Below, piece by piece: positions 7,381 to 16,300 of a DNA stretch of 18,488 nucleotides. The stretch covers positions 1 to 18,488 of the forward strand of contig OMVH01000163.1 in the NCBI GenBank assembly GCA_900314365.1. The letters run 5' to 3'. A program made the position numbers and the translations under genes. Every line of letters begins with the position of its first letter. Position 1 is the stretch's first letter. The notes below the pieces were generated by a model. It did not search any database. It was given only the letters and a program-made list of their open reading frames with translations, and was not told where the DNA came from. The DNA comes from an uncultured Prevotella sp. (GTDB lineage Bacteria; Bacteroidota; Bacteroidia; Bacteroidales; Bacteroidaceae).

Positions 7381-7447
7381 CTATATTCGTGGCAGAATAA
7401 AGAAGGAACGTTTGTCGATTCTCTTGGAGTAATCGCGATTAACGCCG

Positions 7448-7472
7448 AAAGCCGCTGAAACTCAGCGGCTTT
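7448..7472 (-). terminator. Hairpin terminator of the nqr operon
   Basis: AAAGCCGCTGA and TCAGCGGCTTT form a perfect 11-bp stem around a 3-nt loop, 40 nt after the nqrF stop. On the minus strand the terminal TTT of the stem is followed by a mixed sequence rather than a long T-run. It is a strong hairpin with a short U-tract. Confidence 0.7.
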
Positions 7473-7512
7473 CTTACGGTTTACATATAGTTTCCTTGGG
7501 TTTGCACAAGGT

Positions 7513-8784
7513 TTACCCGAAGTTGTCGTACATAATACTCTCAGGCTCCACACCTAAGGAGTCGAGATAGTCAGTTACAGTCTTGATTAGCATTGGAGGA
7601 CCACAGAGGTAATACTCACAGTCTTCAGGAGCATCGTGGTCTTTGAGATAGGTATCACGGATGCAGTTCACAGCAAAACCGGTGTAATACTTTACTCCAA
7701 GTTCGTCAGCCTTAGGATCTTGACGGTCGAGCGACAAATGGAAATGGAAGTTGGGGAATTCCTTCTCGAGCTCCCAGAAGTCCTCAAGGAAGAAAGCTTC
7801 GGTGAGTGAACGGGCACCATAGAAGAAATGCATCTCGCGGTCAGTGCAATGCAACGTCTTGGTCATGTGCATGATTTGTGACCTCAGCGGAGCCATTCCT
7901 GCTCCACCACCAATCCAAATCATTTCTTTCTTTGAGTCGAAATGCGGATGGAAGTCACCGTAAGGCCCACTCATCTTCACTTTATCGCCGGGTTTGAGGC
8001 TAAAGATATAGGAAGAACCGATGCCGGTAGGTACGTCCAGGAAGCCCACCTGTGGCCGTGGCTTAAACGGTGTGGAGGCTATTCGGACTGTCAACATGAT
8101 GATATCACCCTCTGCAGGATAGTTAGCCATTGAGTAAGCGCGGGTGGTCTCTTCAGGGTTGTGAGCTTTCAGACTGAAGATGTTGAACTTCTTCCATGCA
8201 CCTATATAGTCATCACCGATAAGGCTCTTATCGAAATCCTTGTCATAATCAATACAGTCGTAAGCCGGTATTGTTATCTGGGCATAAGAACCCGGGATGA
8301 AATCCATATGCTCTCCAGGAGGAAGTGCAACCTTAAATTCCTTGATGAAGCTCGACACGTTATTGTTGCTCAGAACCGTGCATTCCCACTCTTTCACGCC
8401 AAGGACCGATTCAGGAACCTTCACCTTCATATCACCATTCACCTTACACTGACATCCAAGCCGCCAGTGGTCCTTGATTTGCTTACGAGTAAAGTGGGGA
8501 CGCTCTGAATCGAGAATACCGCCACCCCCTTCAAGAACCTGGAGCTTGCACTGTCCACAGCTTGCCTTTCCGCCACAGGCTGAAGGAAGATAGATGCCGT
8601 TCTGGTTGAGCGTCGACATCACGCTGTCGCCCTGAGCAACCGTGAGCGTACGGTCACCATTCACGGTTATTGTCACATTGCCACTTGGCGATAAATAGCG
8701 CTTCGCCACAAGAAGCACGACGACCAGCAGAAGTATTACCGTCAGGAACACTCCCATGCTGGCAAATATAAAACCGAAATCCAT
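7513..8784 (-). CDS. nqrF: Na+-translocating NADH:quinone reductase subunit F
   Basis: NqrF is the electron-input subunit: it oxidises NADH at FAD and passes electrons to its 2Fe-2S cluster. At 423 residues it is near the usual length. An N-terminal membrane anchor (about 5-27) precedes a ferredoxin domain with C70, C76, C79 and C111, the 2Fe-2S ligands. The FAD-binding motif RAYSMANYP is at 215-223. The NADH domain has GGGAGMAPLRS at 292-302 and YYLCGPPM at 391-398. It is the last gene of the nqrA-F operon, starting 26 nt after nqrE. Confidence 0.97.
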   Translation of the reverse strand: MDFGFIFASMGVFLTVILLLVVVLLVAKRYLSPSGNVTITVNGDRTLTVAQGDSVMSTLNQNGIYLPSACGGKASCGQCKLQVLEGGGGILDSERPHFTRKQIKDHWRLGCQCKVNGDMKVKVPESVLGVKEWECTVLSNNNVSSFIKEFKVALPPGEHMDFIPGSYAQITIPAYDCIDYDKDFDKSLIGDDYIGAWKKFNIFSLKAHNPEETTRAYSMANYPAEGDIIMLTVRIASTPFKPRPQVGFLDVPTGIGSSYIFSLKPGDKVKMSGPYGDFHPHFDSKKEMIWIGGGAGMAPLRSQIMHMTKTLHCTDREMHFFYGARSLTEAFFLEDFWELEKEFPNFHFHLSLDRQDPKADELGVKYYTGFAVNCIRDTYLKDHDAPEDCEYYLCGPPMLIKTVTDYLDSLGVEPESIMYDNFG

Positions 8785-8810
8785 ATTCTCTTTCTGTTGA
8801 TGTTGAGATA

Positions 8811-9419
8811 CTAAAACTTAATTCCACTGAAGCACATCATGGCCATGGCCATAAGTCCGACAGTGATGAATGTGATGCCGATACCCTGCAAGGGCTTGGG
8901 TACATTGCAAAACTGCATCTTCTCGCGAATAGCACCCAGGCTGACTATAGAGAACAACCAGCCCAGGCCACTACCAAAGGCGTAGGCGATACTGTCCCAA
9001 ACAGAGCCTATGAACTGTGTGTTCGTAGCGTCGAGATGGATTCGCTGCTGCATGAACAGCGATGCACCCATGATAGCACAGTTCACAGCTATAAGAGGCA
9101 GGAAGATTCCTAATGCACTATAGAGTGAGGGACTGAATTTTTCCACAGCCATCTCCACTATCTGTGTGATACCGGCAATAACAGCTATGAAGAGTATAAA
9201 ACTCAGGTAGCCTAATCCTAAGGGGTCGAGAACATGAACTTGAAGTAAGTAGTCAACGGGAACAGTAACAACAAGCACAAACGTAACGGCGGCGCCGAGA
9301 CCGAGACTCGTCTTGACGTTCTTCGATACAGCAAGGAACGAGCACATGCCAAGGAAGAACGCAAATATCATATTGTCCACAAAAATGGACCGGAAGAACA
9401 AATTGAACAGATGTTCCAT
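8811..9419 (-). CDS. nqrE: Na+-translocating NADH:quinone reductase subunit E
   Basis: NqrE is a 202-residue inner-membrane subunit with six hydrophobic segments. It pairs with NqrD in inverted topology. C26 (FFLGMCSFLAVS) and C114 (AVNCAIMGAS) match the two cysteines that, with the pair in NqrD, hold a 2Fe-2S cluster in the membrane. The opening (EHLFNLFFRSIFVDNMIFAF) is typical of NqrE and distinguishes it from RnfA mainly through operon context. It sits between nqrD (32-nt gap) and nqrF. Confidence 0.96.
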   Translation of the reverse strand: MEHLFNLFFRSIFVDNMIFAFFLGMCSFLAVSKNVKTSLGLGAAVTFVLVVTVPVDYLLQVHVLDPLGLGYLSFILFIAVIAGITQIVEMAVEKFSPSLYSALGIFLPLIAVNCAIMGASLFMQQRIHLDATNTQFIGSVWDSIAYAFGSGLGWLFSIVSLGAIREKMQFCNVPKPLQGIGITFITVGLMAMAMMCFSGIKF

Positions 9420-9451
9420 AACTATTTTTCTATGAAAACGATATTAATTGC

Positions 9452-10081
9452 TTATTTCTTAGCCTCCTTATCAAAATAGGCTCTGTGCACCCAGATGACA
9501 CACCCGACAAGTATCAATGCCATGGCGGGCATCGTCATCATGCCGTTGTTGATATAGCCGGCATCGTAGCATGACTGTGGGATGATGGTAAAGCCAAGCA
9601 ACGTACCGCGGCCGAGCAGCTCGCGCACCCCACCCACGATGACAAGAATCAGAGCATAGCCCAATCCATTACCTATACCATCAAGAAACGAGGGCCAGGG
9701 CTTGTTCATCATGGCAAAAGCTTCGAGACGCCCCATGAGAATACAGTTGGTGATAATCAGACCCACATAAACCGACAGCTGCACACTAATATCGTAAGCT
9801 ACGGCCTTCAGTACCTGGCTGACGATGGTAACAAGGGCTGCTACAACCACAAGCTGTACGATAATTCGGATACGATTGGGAATTGTCTTGCGAATGATAG
9901 AAATAAAGACATTACTGAATGCCGTGATGACTGTCACAGCCAATCCCATTACAATGGCCGGTTTCAACTGTGTGGTCACGGCGAGAGCACTACAAATGCC
10001 CAATACCTGCACCATAATGGGGTTGTTCAGGTTGAGCGGCGATATTAGAGCCTCTCTATTTTGTTTAGAAAATATACTCAT
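9452..10081 (-). CDS. nqrD: Na+-translocating NADH:quinone reductase subunit D
   Basis: NqrD is a 209-residue inner-membrane subunit with about six membrane segments, homologous to NqrE and RnfE. C30 (VLGICSALAVT) and C113 (IITNCILMGR) are the family cysteines of the membrane 2Fe-2S cluster. The loop GRLEAFAMMNKPWPSFLDGIGNG is characteristic. It begins 9 nt after the nqrC stop. Confidence 0.96.
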   Translation of the reverse strand: MSIFSKQNREALISPLNLNNPIMVQVLGICSALAVTTQLKPAIVMGLAVTVITAFSNVFISIIRKTIPNRIRIIVQLVVVAALVTIVSQVLKAVAYDISVQLSVYVGLIITNCILMGRLEAFAMMNKPWPSFLDGIGNGLGYALILVIVGGVRELLGRGTLLGFTIIPQSCYDAGYINNGMMTMPAMALILVGCVIWVHRAYFDKEAKK

Positions 10082-10090
10082 AGTCTTACA

Positions 10091-10729
10091 TTATTTAGAT
10101 GCCTTTATTGACTTACTGATTGCCTCAAGATCGTACTGCGTCAGGCAGGTTTTAAGCATAGCGTCAACACCATTTGAAGTGAGCGTGGCTCCTGTGACGG
10201 CATCAACCTGCGTGGTTTTATCGGTTACTTTCTTCTTTACTCCGAGGACAATATCCTTAGAGTCACCGGCATGGAGTTTCTTGCCGATAAACTTCTTTTG
10301 CCACTCCACATTATCCTTTATCTCAGCGCCAAGACCTGCAGTCTCGCTTTCATGATTGAAATAGACGCCGTACACGGTATTCATATCTGAAGCATCTACG
10401 GCAATATAGCCCGAGATGCCCCCCCAAAGTCCCATGCCTTTTAGAGGAAACACGACCACCCGTCGTCCATCAACATTACAGTTATAAAAGGGCTTGTGAT
10501 TGACAGAATCTTTGCTTACGACCTTATTATAGGTTGCTTCTGCATCGGTATCAGAAAGACCGCGAAGATTGAGCGAATTGAGAATTTGCTTTTTCTCGTC
10601 GAGGGCCACGTTTCTGTCCTGCTGTGGTTTGAGAGCCACATAGACGAATGCAAGCAGGAACGACACAATGACTACGAGTACGATGGAATAAACCATCGTA
10701 TAGCTATTGCTGTTAGTATTTAGTTTCAT
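10091..10729 (-). CDS. nqrC: Na+-translocating NADH:quinone reductase subunit C
   Basis: NqrC carries covalently bound FMN on a periplasmic domain held by one N-terminal membrane helix (about residues 12-33). The 212-residue length is somewhat shorter than the proteobacterial protein. The FMN attachment motif DAVTGATLTSNG (about 176-187) is intact, so flavinylation by an ApbE-type FMN transferase is expected; that gene is not in this window. GLWGGISGYIAVD and ETAGLGAEI are further family motifs. It lies 19 nt after nqrB. Confidence 0.96.
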   Translation of the reverse strand: MKLNTNSNSYTMVYSIVLVVIVSFLLAFVYVALKPQQDRNVALDEKKQILNSLNLRGLSDTDAEATYNKVVSKDSVNHKPFYNCNVDGRRVVVFPLKGMGLWGGISGYIAVDASDMNTVYGVYFNHESETAGLGAEIKDNVEWQKKFIGKKLHAGDSKDIVLGVKKKVTDKTTQVDAVTGATLTSNGVDAMLKTCLTQYDLEAISKSIKASK

Positions 10730-10748
10730 ATTTCAGTAGCCTCCTTTA

Positions 10749-11903
10749 TTACTTGTTAGCAGCTCGGCGTGCACGCTTTGCTATGTTACGCTCGACGACA
10801 CAGTAGTCGATGAGGGGCGCGATGAAGTTACCAAAGAAAATGGCGAGCATCATGCCTTCGGGATAACCGGGATTCATTACTCTAACAATGATAGCCATTG
10901 CTCCAATAATAAAGCCGTAAATCCATTTACCGGTTTCGGTGCGGGCTGATGTCACAGGATCCGTGGCCATAAAGACAGCTCCGAAGCAGAAGCCACCGAG
11001 CAAGAGATAGTCGTACCAGGGCATTGTCAGAGCACCGGTAGCGTTGAAGATGGCTGCAAGTATACCACCACCGAGGAAAACACTCAGAATGGTTTTCCAA
11101 CTTGCTATGCCAGTGAAAAGCAGCAGCAAGGCACCCAATCCGATGGCAATGACAGAGGTCTCGCCGATAGAGCCGGGAATAAAGCCTGTAACCATGTCCC
11201 AGTTAAAGTTCACATTCACTTGCTGAGCCATCTCTCCGAGTGGTGTAGCAGCCGTAAAACCGTCAGGAAGATCGTAGCCAAGCCCGCAGATGCTCTGTGT
11301 GGCCACCCATGCTTTGTCACCGGTCATCTGAGAGGGATAAGAGAAGAACATGAACATACGTGCCGAGATGGCTACATTGAAGATATTCATACCTGTGCCT
11401 CCGAAGATTTCCTTGACAAATATGACTGAGAATGCAACAGCCAAAGCCAATATCCAAAGGGGAGTATTAATAGGTATTATAAGAGGTATAATGATACCTG
11501 TCACAAGATATCCTTCCTGTATTTCCTCATGTTTCCACTGAGCCCATGCGAACTCTATACCTAAGCCCACAATATAGCTGACGAGAATTTTGGGGAGAAC
11601 AGCTAAAAAACCGTAGAAGAACATAGCCCAGAAACCGGTTTCAGCGAGCTTTCCTGCAGCGAGGCTGTTTTGGTAGCCTACATTATACATACCGAAGAGC
11701 ATTGCAGGCATCAAGGCAATCACCACAAAACTCATGATGCGCTTGGAGTCAATGGAGTCGTGGATGCTTACGCCACTCTTCGAAGTAGTGTCAGGAACGA
11801 AGAGAAAACTCTCCAATCCGTCAAACAGGCTCCAAAGCGGATGAAGCTTGCCTCCCTCCTCGAAATTGGGTCTTATCCTGTCGAAAAAGTTCTTTAATGA
11901 CAT
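10749..11903 (-). CDS. nqrB: Na+-translocating NADH:quinone reductase subunit B
   Basis: NqrB is the large membrane subunit, linked to Na+ translocation, carrying covalent FMN and riboflavin in characterised complexes. It is 384 residues with about 10 hydrophobic segments. Family motifs are GGTGMNIFNVA (about 168-178), the FMN-acceptor region DGFTAATPLG (214-223), MATDPVTSARTETGKW (312-327) and NPGYPEGMMLAI (344-355). The acceptor region reads TAAT where the classical motif is S/T-G-A-T. It begins 10 nt after the nqrA stop. Confidence 0.96.
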   Translation of the reverse strand: MSLKNFFDRIRPNFEEGGKLHPLWSLFDGLESFLFVPDTTSKSGVSIHDSIDSKRIMSFVVIALMPAMLFGMYNVGYQNSLAAGKLAETGFWAMFFYGFLAVLPKILVSYIVGLGIEFAWAQWKHEEIQEGYLVTGIIIPLIIPINTPLWILALAVAFSVIFVKEIFGGTGMNIFNVAISARMFMFFSYPSQMTGDKAWVATQSICGLGYDLPDGFTAATPLGEMAQQVNVNFNWDMVTGFIPGSIGETSVIAIGLGALLLLFTGIASWKTILSVFLGGGILAAIFNATGALTMPWYDYLLLGGFCFGAVFMATDPVTSARTETGKWIYGFIIGAMAIIVRVMNPGYPEGMMLAIFFGNFIAPLIDYCVVERNIAKRARRAANK

Positions 11904-11913
11904 ATTATAAGGT

Positions 11914-13266
11914 TTATGCGTTTTCTTTTCTTAGTGTATCAAGTCCTTGTCTGACGATTTCCTGCAAAGGCAATTTTGAAGAGTCGACAAACTCTGCAAC
12001 AGCGAAATCTTCTGGTGCAACCTCGTAGATTCCTAACTGTTCCTGACGGTCGATGTCACCGGAAATAATTGCTTTGACGAGATAGCCGGCATAGATGTCC
12101 ATAGGGAACACACGGTCGTACTCGCCGCTCATGATGAGATTTCGCCGTCCTCCCTTCACACGAGCGTCGAGATTGTAGCCCTGACGATGTGGAAAAAGCC
12201 AGGAGAAATAGCTGTGAGAGGCTGAGAATTGGCTTAGTCTCGGCTTTATCCATCCAAGCATCTCATGTTTGTCGTCTCCTTCAGGGATAGCGGTAATCTC
12301 TGAGGTATGGGCTCCCAGGAAGTCAGATATTGCAGCTACACGACCAGTGAGAGGATTGCCATTGATGAGCCTCACATGCTCTGTCTGCTTCAACTGGTCA
12401 CCAACAATTTGCTGAAGAGGTGTCCCCACAAGAGCTTCCACATAATGAGGAGCTTTGATTTCGCTACCTGCAAGCGCAACTGTCCTCCTCAAGTCAACCT
12501 TGCCATTGAGGAACAGACGGCCAAAGAATATCACGGCTGTAGCATCAACAGTCCACACGGTCTCTCCCTTGTTGACAGGAGAAAGATGATTGACTTGAAC
12601 GCCTACGTTTCCAGCCGGACATGGACCGTCAAAGACATTCACCTCTGCGTCCTTGAGTCCCTTCAGAGCTTGTTCTGTCTGCTGAGGACCTACGCCGACG
12701 TAGACTTTCGCAATCTTTGCCAAGGCACTAACGCCTGTTTGGAAAGCTGCCTCATTATCCTTGAGCTCGAAACTGAAAGAACCGGCAAGAGGCATGTCAC
12801 GAAGGGCTGAAATGAAAATGGCTTTTGGTTCTTTGTCAGGTTCTGTTGAAATGGCATAAGGAAGCTGATTAATATAACCGAAAAGACCGGCTTCAAGTAA
12901 TGAACGACGGACATCTTCACCACTGAGTGTCTGGATGTCTTTTTTTCCAAAATCAACGAATTCCAGCCTCTCGTCAGCTTTTACTTTCACGCACAGCACC
13001 TTGCGCCTTAACCCGCGCTCAATAGATGTGACCGTTCCGCTCACGGGCGAAGCAAATTTGACATCGGGAAATTTCTTATTGACAAACAACGCGTCGCCAG
13101 CCTTGACATGATCACCTTCGTGTACTGCCACTTTAGGGGAAACCCCCGGGAAGTCATCAGGAACGAGACCATATTCACCGTTCACCGTAATCACTTCTTT
13201 TTCCTCCCTGGCTCTACCCGTAAGGTTGATATCAAGACCTTTACGCAACTTGATTACTTTGGCCAT
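11914..13266 (-). CDS. nqrA: Na+-translocating NADH:quinone reductase subunit A
   Basis: NqrA is the peripheral cytoplasmic subunit implicated in ubiquinone binding. I place the start at 13266, giving a 450-residue protein beginning MAKVIKLRKGLDINL, the normal NqrA N-terminus. The same frame stays open for 56 more codons upstream, but that stretch is unlike NqrA, and the likely promoter (13326-13333) lies inside it. The beta-rich VHEGDHVKAGDALFVNKK and SPVSGTV segments match the N-terminal biotinyl-like region of the family. It is the first gene of nqrABCDEF, divergent from tamB. Confidence 0.95.
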   Translation of the reverse strand: MAKVIKLRKGLDINLTGRAREEKEVITVNGEYGLVPDDFPGVSPKVAVHEGDHVKAGDALFVNKKFPDVKFASPVSGTVTSIERGLRRKVLCVKVKADERLEFVDFGKKDIQTLSGEDVRRSLLEAGLFGYINQLPYAISTEPDKEPKAIFISALRDMPLAGSFSFELKDNEAAFQTGVSALAKIAKVYVGVGPQQTEQALKGLKDAEVNVFDGPCPAGNVGVQVNHLSPVNKGETVWTVDATAVIFFGRLFLNGKVDLRRTVALAGSEIKAPHYVEALVGTPLQQIVGDQLKQTEHVRLINGNPLTGRVAAISDFLGAHTSEITAIPEGDDKHEMLGWIKPRLSQFSASHSYFSWLFPHRQGYNLDARVKGGRRNLIMSGEYDRVFPMDIYAGYLVKAIISGDIDRQEQLGIYEVAPEDFAVAEFVDSSKLPLQEIVRQGLDTLRKENA

Positions 13267-13325
13267 AAATATTAATGATGATTGAATAGTTTCTACTCTT
13301 GGGCACACATAATGCTTTCGTACTG

Positions 13326-13333
13326 CAAATTTA
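13326..13333 (-). promoter_or_regulatory. Bacteroidota -7 promoter box for the nqr operon
   Basis: On the minus strand this reads TAAATTTG followed by CA, fitting TAnnTTTG. It ends 59 nt before the nqrA start at 13266, giving a leader of roughly 55 nt. A TTTG at 13346-13349 (minus strand) is too close to be a standard -33 box. The element supports the shorter nqrA start. Confidence 0.6.
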
Positions 13334-13360
13334 AGGAAATAATACCAAAGAAGGAAGAAA

Positions 13361-16300
13361 ATGGCTCTAAAAATTTCCATTGCCAAAGAAATAACTGTAA
13401 TTTTGTGCGCTATAAAGAAACTAAAACATATCATCAGTATCCTGGTATGGGCTTTGGCTGGCCTTTACTTCGCAGGAATAGTACTGCTCCACGTGCCAGC
13501 AGTACAGACTGCTATTGGCTCTGAGATTGCAGGTGCCTTGGCTAAAAAGTTTGGAACAAAAGTGCGCGTAGGACGTGTCGACCTTGGATTTTTCAATCGT
13601 TTCATCGTTGATGATGTACTCTTGTGGGATCAGAACGGTCATCAGATGCTCCGTGCTTCCAGAATGTCCGTCAAGTTTGATTATCTCTCCTTAGCACAAG
13701 GACGATTCTCTGTTTCCTCAGCCCAGCTTTTCGGATTGCGGGCACGCTTATACCGCAAGAATGCACTGTCACCCCTAAATTTTCAGTTTGTCATAGATTC
13801 CCTCGCTTCCAAGAAGCCTAGTCAGCAAAGCAGGCTTGACTTGAGTATTCATTCTCTCATAGTCAGACACGGAGAAATAATCTATGACCAACTTGACAAA
13901 CCACGCAAACATGTTTTTGATTCCTACCATTTAAGTGTTTCCGGACTGAGTGGGCACATCGTTCTGAACACATTGACCAATGACTCAGCCAATGTTGTAG
14001 TGAAGAATCTACGATTCCGGGAACATTCCGGTTTCACTCTGAAGAAACTTACATTTCGCTTTCAAGCTAACCGGCAAAATGCCAAATTGAGCGAAGTGGA
14101 ACTGCGGTTACCACAGACTCATCTTCGCATACCCGACATACTGGCATCATATAGGTTTGAAGGTAAGAAGCTTTCTTTACAGTCCTTACATTACCAGGGG
14201 AATATTTCAGACTCGCAAATTTCGCTTTCCGACCTTAGCGCATATAGCAGAACATTAAGCCGTTACAGCAACCCATTGAAGCTTAACATTGCATTCCAAG
14301 GCTCTGGAACTGATGTTGCTGTAAGGCGGTTGCTCATATCCTCTACGAAAGGAGATCTTTCACTCTCAGCCAATTTCTCTATCAGCCATTTAGACGCTGT
14401 ACCCCGCTGGAAGATTCCAGCTTTTGATGTTTACGCCAATATCGCCTCGCTGCGTAAAGAGTTCAAAGTAATCCCTTCTGGCGACTATCCGGGGTTTGTA
14501 AAGTTAACAGGAGCTGCGAGCGGATTCGGAAGGGACCTCCATGCAAACTGCAATCTCTCTTCCGATGTAGGCACCCTTCGTTTCAACTTCAACAAACATG
14601 ATACCCTCTTTGGCATTAAAGCTTCTACTCCAGGCATTAATCTTCAGTCACTACTCTCCAACGAAAAGCTTGGACTGGTAGCTGGCACAGTCGCGCTCAA
14701 TGGGACTCTAAAGGGTTGCCATCCCTCAAAGATTGATGTCACAGGGCTTGTGTCGCAGTTTGACTACAATAGCTACAACTATCGAAACATTCATCTCAAA
14801 GTCGAGGCTGACAGAATGGCTAGCCTAAGGACTATGCTCCTTAAAGGGGAGTCCACTATTGACGACCCTAACCTCCGTGCTCAGGTTAGCGGCACGGCTT
14901 CTCTCTCCCCGGGTGGCAGCAAAGCCTTCAGCCTTCAAGTGAGGCATATTAATCCTTCGGCGCTCCATCTTTCAGGAAAATGGCCCGGACAGACTTTCAG
15001 CTTCCGAGCTGACGCTAATCTCACAGGCAGCCGTATAGAAAATATGAATGGCACGTTGAACCTTACAGACTTCATCCAGTCTCAAGATGGTACCCCACTC
15101 TATACGCTTTCAGGACTTCATTTAACTGCTGCCAACGCCAACGGTCGTCACTCCTTGGAAATGAAAAGCGATTTTGGCTTCCTCTCTGTCAATGGCATAT
15201 TTGATTACCGTACACTCCTCCAAAGTGTCATGGGCATCATTCTGCGCAAATTGCCCGGTCTACGAGCCGTAGCTCCATCGTTAGCACGTCTGGGTACGAC
15301 GATCAACTCTCGCAATCGCTTCAACATTGATGCAGACATTCATAACACTGATTTCCTGCGTCATATTTTTCATATTCCGCTCACTGTTACCAAGCCGGCA
15401 GTACTCAAGGGAAACCTTGACGAAAAGACCCATCACATCGACCTTACCCTCTCTTTGCCTGACGTTGATTACAATGGAAAGCGCTACAGCAACGGAGCTT
15501 TGAGAATTTACACACCAAATGATTCGTTGTTGTTGTCCCTACGGCTGAGACACATGGATGGGAACACCGAGGGAACAGCCTACAGCCTCAAAGCATCAGC
15601 GGCCGAGAATCGACTTCTCAGCTCTCTGTCCTTCCATTCAACAGGCAGTGAACATCCACTGCACGGAAGCCTTGTAGCATCAACTCAGTTTTTCCGTAAG
15701 CCTGACGGAATAACCGCAGCCGAACTGAGCTTCTTGCCTTCAGCCATCACTGTGGGTGATTCCATCTGGGAAGTTCAGCCTTCAAATGTGGTTTACAGTA
15801 AGAACGATATTACTGTGAACAACTTTGAAATCAGCCACGGCGATCAACACATCATTGCAGACGGGAGAGCCACTTCCAATAGCAAGGACTCCATCTTCGT
15901 TGACCTCAAAGATATTGACGTTGCTTATGTGCTCAATCTTGTAGACTTCCATTCTGTCGACTTCGGCGGAAAAGCTTCCGGAAGGGCTTTCGTGGCCGGT
16001 GTCTTCCATAAGCCTCAGGCCGCAGCGAGCCTCAGAGTGAACGACTTTACATTTGAGGGTGGCCGCATGGGATGGCTTGATGCAAAGGTCAACTGGGATC
16101 AGACGGGTAAGCAGATAAATATCGACGCAACTGCCAACGACACCATAGGTTCCGGACTACAAGCCCACTATGGACGCCGCACAGATATCGTAGGGTATGT
16201 GTCACCGGGCCGAAACAGCATTGACCTCGGCTTCACGCTCCATAACTCACGCCTCGAGTTTGTGCAGAGTCTGTGCAGATCGTTTATGAACCGAATGGAT

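Noticed and set aside
7381..7512. A riboswitch or small RNA between nqrF and the reductase gene
   Set aside because: The only strong structure is the 11-bp hairpin at 7448-7472 placed right after nqrF, which is best explained as a terminator.
9825..10355. 176-codon plus-strand open frame across nqrC and nqrD
   Set aside because: It is antisense to two conserved Nqr genes, and the product resembles no known protein.
12307..12810. 167-codon plus-strand open frame inside nqrA
   Set aside because: It lies wholly antisense to a clearly conserved gene and shows no recognisable domain; it is a shadow frame.
7513..13266. An Rnf complex instead of Nqr
   Set aside because: The presence of NqrA, and of an NqrF with FAD and NADH motifs, identifies the sodium-pumping NADH:quinone reductase; RnfB and RnfC signatures are absent.
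13267..13360. A riboswitch or attenuator in the nqrA leader
   Set aside because: The leader is about 55 nt with no strong hairpin that I can find by eye.
13267..13434. An N-terminal extension of NqrA by 56 residues in the same open frame
   Set aside because: The extension is unlike NqrA, whose normal start MAKVIKLRKG is at 13266, and the probable nqr promoter lies inside the extension.
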